NCBI GenBank assembly: GCA_034440635.1
Contig: JAOTON010001264.1
Span: 99,202 to 163,201 of the forward strand
Reading direction: 5' to 3'
DNA from: Lepas anatifera
Lineage: Eukaryota > Arthropoda > Thecostraca > Lepadidae
Length of the DNA: 64,000 nucleotides
The translations under genes and the position numbers were made by a program. This document shows, one piece after another, positions 56,722 through 64,000 of the stretch. The notes under the pieces are model-generated. The model was given only the letters and a program-made list of their open reading frames with translations. It ran no database searches and was not told the origin of the DNA. Positions within the stretch are counted from its first letter, which is position 1. Each line of letters opens with the position of its first letter.

Positions 56722-56725
56722 TTAA

Positions 56726-57169
56726 GGTATTGCAGCGTAAGTGAATACCTCCTGTGTTCGTCCAGGCCGGAGAAACGCTAGTTACTGGTGATGTATGATT
56801 TATTTTATACACGTGCGAGATCATTGTTAAACCATTTCCGATGTATTGAGCACTACCATTATTGCACTGTTAACACAAATCGTATTATGCATGTCAAACA
56901 ATGTACAGCTCATATGTGTCCAGAACGGAAGAGGCAGGCCTGGATGAAAAAGCAAAGGGTTAGATCTGTCGATAATCATGTCAAACATTGGTGAAATTTA
57001 TCTCGGACACTCCTGCATTTGTATCTGTGTTTGTATTTATTTATGTAAATGAGCAACAGGTAAAACCCACTTATAGTTCAAGTCAAATAAGTAAAAAAAG
57101 ACATGATATTCACAATGAAATGATACAAATGATATTCATGACATTCCGACATGGGGAAACAAAACTAAG
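56726..57169. other. Intergenic, no gene seen
   Basis: AT-rich; only short anonymous frames. Confidence 0.4.
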
Positions 57170-57177
57170 CGCTCGTC

Positions 57178-57409
57178 CATACGCGTCGGAAAAGGGGGAC
57201 CAGGGGGCCTAGCCCCCCACTTTTTGGCCAAAAATTTCCTGATCTCAGTCAAAATGAGAGACAACCGGACATTCTTATATCCAGCCGCTGCGGAATGCAG
57301 CGAGAAGCCTAAATTCGAACAGTTTTTGGTCCTGATGTTGAAAGTTTTTTGTCAGCATCAGGTTGAAGTTTGGCTGCCCCCCACTTTTTTGCCGGTGGCG
57401 ACACTTATG
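57178..57409. mobile_element. MITE family C, copy 3
   Basis: 232 bp, flanked by the exact 8-bp duplication CGCTCGTC (57170-57177 and 57410-57417). Ends CATACGCGTCGG and CGACACTTATG. Confidence 0.92.
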
Positions 57410-57623
57410 CGCTCGTCCTAACTTTTGATGTCATTAAAAACCTCCGTATAGATAAAACATGATCATGATATAAAGACTCTAAAATAATAAAAGTGGGTAT
57501 ATAAGATTAGTAGATAAAACCACAAGAGAAAAGACAAGGTAAGAGGTAAAAGCTTCCACCCAAACAATAAGAGCCACACGACAATAAAAATGGGTGCTGC
57601 TTGTCGAACTTCACCACAGCTCC

Positions 57624-58038
57624 TTTAAAGGGAATGTGACACCTTGATAGCGTGATTTTAAGTGATATATCCAAGTTGTAAAGCACGCCGAAAAACCTGG
57701 TACTCTACATATTAATTGTCTTGCAACTCAAAATTTCCGTAGAGAAAAACTAAAAACTACCTGAAATGTACCTCTCATGTACCTCAAGCAGCAGGCCACA
57801 CTTGTAATGGCTGTTGGTGTGACGACATATGCTGACGTCATGGTGAGTATTAGTCAATCGAAGCCCTTGAAGCCTATGGAATATGGTAGTGGTTTCCAGA
57901 TCATGACATCACCCACAGGCGGATAATTATTTTTTCCCTCGAGGTGCATTTTAAAAACCAAAATATTGCGTTCATTGTGCATTTTCCCTAATTATAATAA
58001 ATTCCAGGATTCGACCAAGGTGCCACATTCCCTTTTAA
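57624..58038. mobile_element. MITE family D, copy 2
   Basis: Starts TTTAAAGGGAATGTGACACC and ends GTGCCACATTCCCTTTTAA; whole-length match to 41326-41784. Confidence 0.85.
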
Positions 58039-58039
58039 G

Positions 58040-58570
58040 ATCTGGCATAAGAACACTTGGACTCAAAATCATTAAAAGAGAGTAAGACACGAATAAAAAC
58101 ACCTCGCGTTCCAGTTTCAACTCGACCAAAGGGCACATAAAAATTTGTCGCTGTGCCCACCTAGTTCGACGCTGTGGAACGTGAAAGGGGACGCTCTCGA
58201 GCAGGAAGGCGGAATATATTTTACCCACGATTATTTTTTTACGAAGCATAAATTATATTGGCACATTCTTTGCGAGAGGCTGGCAATTTCGAATAAAATT
58301 AACAAGTCGTAATAAGAAAGCGTGGTGGAAGGCCGAGATGTATGAACGTGGGCAGCTAGCCACAGAAGAAATTTGTGTTGAATTCTGTCTAACCTTTCCA
58401 AATGAGTTTGAGCAGCCTTTCCCCAAATGACGCAACCGTAATCAAGAATGGACCGAGCATTGCCGAAATATGCTGCTAGAATTGGGTCTGTTTTCAGACT
58501 TCCCACTGCTCGGCCGGTCTGGAGAAATCGTATGAGCATACCCATCGTCCTTTTTGCCTTACTGACAATT
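58040..58570 (-). pseudogene. LINE reverse transcriptase C-terminal fragment
   Basis: On the minus strand from about 58556 the frame reads KAKRTMGMLIRFLQTGRAVG, then SILDYGCVIWGKAAQTHLER and LDRIQHKFLLWLA, the conserved post-RT region of Jockey/R1-like LINEs. After a frame change near 58250 it continues with RTRWAQRQIFMCPLVELK, the usual C-terminal basic/FHVP region, ending near 58040 next to the MITE. Only the last fifth of an ORF2 remains. It starts about where the minus-strand relic at 32940-33480 ends (ANRAFGSLI), so both may belong to one family. Confidence 0.8.
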
Positions 58571-59482
58571 TAATCTGTGTTTTTTTAAAGGTCAGAGCCG
58601 CATGACGAAATCCATGGAGCGAAGCAGATTGAGATTTCTCAAGAGGCTCTATTCTGGCCGCTTGGCGATTCTGACAGTTGATGCCAGGGCTCCGGAATTT
58701 TAAAGGGTGATAGCGCTTTTACGCTAGACGCCTAAACCAAGGCCCCAAATCTAAACTCAAAATAGTTTTTGAGAAATTTTGGAACAAATGTTTTCAATTT
58801 TGTATTTTTCTCATTTTTATTTCTTAAGCGACGAACTTAAAACTTGCCTCCTTTTGAATAAGCAACAGGAATCACCTAAGAAAAAATTCGAAATTGTCCG
58901 CCAATATTTATTACGCCAAAACGCAGTATTTCTAATAAAAGCAAAAAAGCGATTGAAATTTGACGGCCGACTTGTAAGCTCGATACGTCAGAGGGTACGC
59001 TTCATTTAGTTTAAAGACAGCCACCTGGAGGCAGCTAGGTCAATTTTCTTGTGCTTAGGCATAGTTTCCAGTGACAAACGTAAAATTCTGAACTAGTTTT
59101 TGCCATTTTGCCGGAGGACTGCATTTTTGCCAATCTAATTTAAATCCTAATATCTCGCGATCTAATGCGCCGATTTGACGATTTCATTTCAAATAATGAA
59201 AGAACATTGCTTCCCCCTAATAATAATTGGAGATGGATATCGTGATATTAAAATTCGTTGTTTCATATGTATAAATATAATTTTAGTAGAAAACATTTTA
59301 TTTGTAGTTTCTCGGTTCCGAGCACATGTCATTCACAAGGTCACAATTGACATGGCGGAATAGGAAAATTAATTGCAGTCATTTCATTCATTTACACTAC
59401 CCACTTATCTCCAACGGCTTTCGAGTAATTAATCCGAAACGGTATTTCAATGAGCTAAATTTCTCGGAACACGTTTGCTTCT
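58571..59482. other. Intergenic, no gene seen
   Basis: AT-rich, short frames only. Confidence 0.4.
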
Positions 59483-59769
59483 CACTATGGCAGGGGCGCA
59501 GTCAGGGGGCACAGCGGGCACGTGCCCCCCCATCGGTGTCGGGGTGCCCTTTTGATTGCCGGGTGGTGTACCCCCTTTGAGCCGTGCCGCTCGAAATTTA
59601 GTGCCCTACGCCGTTGAACCTAGATGGAACTAGACCGCATTTAGTGATTTCAACTATTGTTTGACAATTAAGTGCCTTTTTAGTCAGCTAGAACATTCTG
59701 TCGCCTTTCCAAGCACCCGGGAAGAGTATACGCACGTAATCCGTTTCCAGATAATGCCTCATCGTCGCC

Positions 59770-62230
59770 AATAATCGTACGGGTGGAGCTCATCTGGTGC
59801 CCCCTGGAGGTGATCATGTGCCTTCTGAGCTGATCTGATGCCCTCGTAGTCAATCTGGTGCCCCCCCTCCCCTGAATAAATAATTGTGCCTTCTGAACCT
59901 ATATAATGCTCTCTAAGTTATTCTGATGCCTCCGAGCCTGCCTGCTGCCCTATTAGCTGTTTTAGTGCCCCTTGAGCTGATCCGGGCCCCTGAACTTGTT
60001 TAATGTCTCCCGGCGTTTATCTACTGTCCAGGGGGGCACAGGGGCACGTGCACCCATCGGTGCCGGGTGCCCTTTTGATTGCCAGGTGGTGTACCCTATT
60101 TGGGCCGTGCCGCTCCAAATTTAGTGCCGTACGCCATTGAACCTAGATGTAACTAGACTGCATTTAGCGATTTCAACTATTGTTTGACAATTAAGTGCCT
60201 TTTTGGTAAGCTAGGGCATTCTGTCGCCTTTCCAAGCACCCGGGAAGAGTATAGGCACGTAATCCGTTTCCAGAAAATGCCTCATCGTCGCCAATAATCG
60301 TACGGGCGGAGCTCATCTGGTGCCCCCCTGGAGCTGATCATGTGCCCTGTGAGCTGATCTGGTGCCCTCGTAGTCAATCTGGTGTCCTCCTGAGAAAATA
60401 AGTGTGCCTTCTGAGCCTATCAAATACTCTCTGAGTTAGTCTGATGCCTCCGAGCTTGCCTGGTGTCCTTTTAGCTGTTTTAGTGCCCCTTGAGCTGATC
60501 CGGGCCCCCTGAACTTATTTAATGCCTCCCGGAGTTGATCTACTGTCCAGGAGGTGCGGCCAGGAAGGCACAGGGGGCACGTGCCCCCATCACTGCCGGG
60601 GTGCCCTTTTGATTGCCAGGTGGTGTACCCAATTTGGGCCGTGCCGCTCGAAATTTAGTGTCCTACGCCGCTGAACCTTGATGTAACTGGACCGCATGTA
60701 GCGATTGGAACTATTGTTGGACAACTTAATACCTTTTTCGGTCAGCTAGGGCATTCTGTCGCCTTTCCAAGCACCCGGGAAGAGTATGGGCACCTAGTAT
60801 GTGTCCACCTAATGCTTCATCGTCGCCAATAATCGTACGGGTGAAGCCAATCTGGTGCTCCTTGAGCTCATCTCGTGGCCTCTAAGCTGGTCTTGGCCCC
60901 TTGAGCTGATTACTTGCCCTCTAAGCTGATCTGGTGCCCCTGAGTCAATCGAGTGCTCCACTGAGCAAATAATTGTGCCTCCTGAACCTATATAATGCCC
61001 TCGGAGTTAGTTTAATGCTTCCGAGCTTGTTTGGTGCCCTAATAGCTGATTTAGTGCCCCTTGAGCTGATTCGGGCCCCCGAGCTGATCTCATGCCTCCC
61101 CAAGTTGATTCTGTCTTCTAAGTCAATATGGTGCCTCTTCAGCTGATTAGGTGCCCCCTCAACCGATTATTGATGTCTCCTTAGATGGTCTGCCCCCCCC
61201 TGAGCTGGTTTGGTGGGCCCTGAGACCACCTTGTGTCCCCTGAGCTGTTATGTTGCTCCCTGAGCTGATTTAGGCTCCTGCCATAGTCTGGGGGGCTGGG
61301 AGCTGATCTGGACCCCGAGCGGATCGATCTGGTGCCACCTGAGCCCATCTGATGCCCTCTGAGCTAGTCTGGTGCCCCCTGAGTAATCTGGCGCCATTTA
61401 AGCCGATCTGGGCCTCCTTACGTGATTTCATGAGCAGCTCTAAAGCCCTGAGCTGAGCTGAGCCCACAGAGGCTGATGAGGGCCCCTGAGATGGTATGGG
61501 GCCTCTGAGCTTGACTTATCTGGTATTCCCGAGCTGGTCGGGGACCACTGATCTGATTGTTTGTCCCCGGAGCTGATCTGGTGCCCTATGGGCATCTGGC
61601 GTCCCCTGAGCAGCTCTGGGGCTTTTGAACTGATTGGGCCCCGAGCTGGTGAGGGATCCCTGAGCTGATTTAGTGCCTCTGACTTGAACATGCCCACTGT
61701 GCTGATCGATCTGGTGCACCCTGAGCAGGTATACTGCCTCCTGAACTCAACTAATGCCCCTGAGTCGATCTGGTGCCTGCTGAGTCATCAGTGTGTCTCC
61801 TGAGCTCATCTTATTCCCTCTGAACTAGTCTGGTGCCCCATGGCTAATATGGTGCCCTTTAAGCTAAACCGGGCCTCCTGGTTTAATTACGTGATTTCCT
61901 GAGCAGCTCCCAGGCCCTGAGCTGAGCTGGGCCCACAGGGGTGGTGAGGGCCCCTGAGATGGTATGGGGCTCCTGAGCTGATTAAGTGCCTCCTGACTTT
62001 ATCTGGTATTCACGAGCTGATCTGGGCCCCGAGCTGGTCGGGGACCACTGATCTGATTGTTTGTCCCCTAGACTGACCTGGTGCCCTATGGGCCGATCTG
62101 GTGTCCCCTGAGCAGCTCTGGGGCTTTTGAACTGCTTGGGCCCCGAGCTGGTGAGGGATTCCTGAGCTGAATTAGTGCCCCTGACTTGATCTTGCCCCCT
62201 GACCTGACTTGAGGCCCCTGAACTGATCTG
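59770..62230. repeat. Minisatellite of copy 2 (TGAGCTGATCTGGTGCCCC-like units)
   Basis: Reverse-complement counterpart of 21594-24000. Units of 20-35 bp vary in the fill between GAGCTGATCTGG and GCCCCTGAG. Confidence 0.9.
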
Positions 62231-62239
62231 GGGCCCCAA

Positions 62240-62525
62240 CAGGGGCCAAAAAGTGTTCAGGTTGTCACCATTAAAATGCCAAACCATAAATGTGTCACCA
62301 GCCCAGGCTGTAAAATGTGGCACGTTTTTAGTTATTAAGATATCAAGGGATACTCCTGGACCATCTTAGTTGTTGAAAAACATTGCGAGTTTAAATTGCA
62401 TGTGCAAATTTTGGCTATTTGTTCCGTTATTCGTCTGGAGCAAACATATCAGCTAATTTTGTCACCTTGTCCATCTTGGGCTGTCACCATTTAGAATGTC
62501 AAAATGGTCAGTTTTTCGACCCCTG
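62240..62525. mobile_element. hAT-type MITE nested in copy 2 (286 bp)
   Basis: Ends CAGGGGCCAAAAAGTG and the inverted CAGGGGTCGAAAAACTG, flanked by the exact 8-bp duplication GGCCCCAA (62232-62239, 62526-62533). The repeated GGGGCCCC phrases of copy 1 near 21670-21715 show the empty target. Confidence 0.9.
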
Positions 62526-63837
62526 GGCCCCAAGAGCTGATCTGGGGCCCAAGAGCGGATCTAGGTTCTGAGGGTACCCTGAACTGGTCTGGGTGCTGAG
62601 CTTGTGAGAGCCCCTTAAGTTGGCTTGAGGTTCCCTGAAGTGCTCTGGCGCCTTAAACTGTTCTGGGGCTTCTTGAACTGGTTTAAGGCCCTTTGAGCCT
62701 ATCTGTGGCCCATTGAGCTAGTCTGATGACCTCATCTCTGGGACCAATGAGGTAGTCTAGTCCCTGGGTGAAGCATGAGCTGCTCTGTGACCCTGATCTA
62801 CATTAGGGGCCCCTGAGGTGGTCTTGAATAGATAGATAATAAGAACACAAGGCCAACTCCCATCATCTTGGGGTGGGGTCAATGAGCTAGTCTATTCCCT
62901 GGACGCACAACTGGGGGATGGGGGAAGCTGCTCTGGAGGCCTCTTATCCACACTTGGGGGCCCCAGAGCTGGTCTTGAATAGATGGGGAATAAGACTACA
63001 ATGGAAACTCCCCTTGTAAAACGGAGCTAACGAGGAATGAGGAATCTTTAAAACGGCTTGTGATACCTAGGCACCCCTGGTTATATAAATTTATTATACT
63101 GGTGGATTCTGGGAAGGGATGATAAAAAGGCATGTGCCCCTGAGATCAGAGCACAGTCCCCTAAACGAGGATTTCTACTAATAAATTTGAATGAAGAAAT
63201 AGTTTTCACAATTTTCAGCACTGTCACACCATCCCCATCCAAACCACCGGCCTGTTCACCTTTTATTTACTCTTAATTGGGACCGAGCCTTGAGAATATG
63301 GAACTTAATAAACGCGTTCAAAGGTATCTCCCAAATTTTCCGGCAGCAAAAATGTGTTCTTCCAAAGACACTATGCTACTCCTCGTCCCACGGTGATTGT
63401 GGGAGGCAAGGAACTTAATCCGCATTCAGCCAGGGCTCACTCGTCACGACAAAACCAATGGGCATAACAAAAATAATTTTCGGCTCCACTTTGCCTTAAC
63501 CTGCACATTGTAACAGATATCACATGCTCCGCTGATTTCTCTGATGTTAAGTACTTGCATGAGTTGGCTGTCCTTAAATCTACCAAAAAGTAGTGTTTTG
63601 GCTACTTACATGGCATTTTGGTGATATTTTTCCCCTTTTTTAGTTTTAATCGAGTTTTCCTTCTCCGTCATTGATTTATTTGCATTTTTTATTGAACCAA
63701 AGATGCCCAAAAAATGATATAAACAAAGATATAGTAAGTTTTTAGGTTACGTTAAAAAGTGCCCTTTTTCCCCGGGGTGCCCCTCAAAGTTGGTGTGCCC
63801 CCCATACGAAAGCTCTGGCTGCGCCCCTGCACTATGG

Positions 63838-64000
63838 TTTGAAGTCCTCATAATGAATGGAAGTGGATGCAATTTGACATAAAGGTAGCTTAGGGTCGCT
63901 GATGCAAGTGATTCTAGGCCAATATAATGTTTGGGGGCATTCCAGGACAAAACGACAAAAAAATCTCAATTTGACACCACCATGTCTAGAAAAATCTGAA
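63838..64000. other. Flank, nothing seen
   Basis: Unique sequence to the window end. Confidence 0.4.

Larger units (their letters stand above)
59491..63829. mobile_element. 4.3-kb non-autonomous hAT-type element, copy 2 (inverted relative to copy 1)
   Basis: Ends CAGGGGCGCAGTCAG (59491) and CTGGCTGCGCCCCTG (63829) are inverted with one mismatch and flanked by the exact 8-bp duplication CACTATGG (59483-59490, 63830-63837). It matches copy 1 (19331-24027) throughout in reverse, including the triple terminal higher-order repeat (spacing about 523 and 535 bp). It lacks the SINE and TTAA element of copy 1 and has its own MITE at 62240-62525. No transposase. Confidence 0.92.

Overview
This window is eukaryotic, almost certainly from an invertebrate animal. 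It has long microsatellites, several non-LTR retrotransposons, a BEL/Pao LTR retrotransposon, a P-element/THAP9-like transposase relic, a tRNA-derived SINE, and many short elements with terminal inverted repeats (TIRs) and target-site duplications (TSDs). I found no convincing host gene. There are no bacterial-style operons, rRNAs or CRISPR arrays. The mixture would suit an arthropod or another marine invertebrate, but the species cannot be told from the sequence.

Positions 1-17.8 kb: a frameshifted LINE (about 60-1827), a 410-bp TC microsatellite, and a dispersed repeat split in two by a 5'-truncated CR1-type LINE (3730-7796, minus strand). These are followed by a nest of TIR elements (7941-9712), 1.7 kb of purine-rich DNA, a broken P-type transposase (12.08-13.1 kb, minus) and CT-rich minisatellites.

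Positions 17.8-32.9 kb: the most striking object. Perfect 16-bp TIRs (17804-17819 and 32853-32868) lie just inside perfect 8-bp direct repeats (CAGCACGT), so this looks like a single 15-kb hAT-type insertion. Most of its interior is GGCGCC-rich and other minisatellite DNA, and its subterminal sequence carries the same GGGGGCGCC motif. Inside it sit a 4.7-kb hAT-type element full of a different minisatellite (19331-24027), TTAA-flanked elements, a SINE and several MITEs, up to three levels deep. A sister copy of the 4.7-kb element lies in the opposite orientation at 59491-63829 with its own perfect 8-bp TSD and shows empty sites for two of the nested insertions.

Positions 32.9-41 kb: a LINE relic, a 317-bp dispersed repeat matching one at 13.1 kb, a 432-bp tandem duplication, and a young BEL/Pao element (35231-40781). 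The latter has apparently identical 274-bp LTRs and a 5-bp TSD, but its RNase H is frameshifted and most of its integrase is deleted.

Positions 41-59 kb: mostly short non-autonomous DNA elements with recognisable TIRs, a GC-rich unexplained block (44.5-46.0 kb), a 1.4-kb GGGCCCC-ended element, and TTAA-flanked elements packed with AGGTCA motifs. There is also a second, uninterrupted copy of the repeat that the CR1-type LINE broke at 3.7 kb.

Overall this is a graveyard of nested transposable elements. Its value is in the insertion chronology and in the repeat-stuffed, non-autonomous hAT-like elements, none of which encodes a visible transposase.
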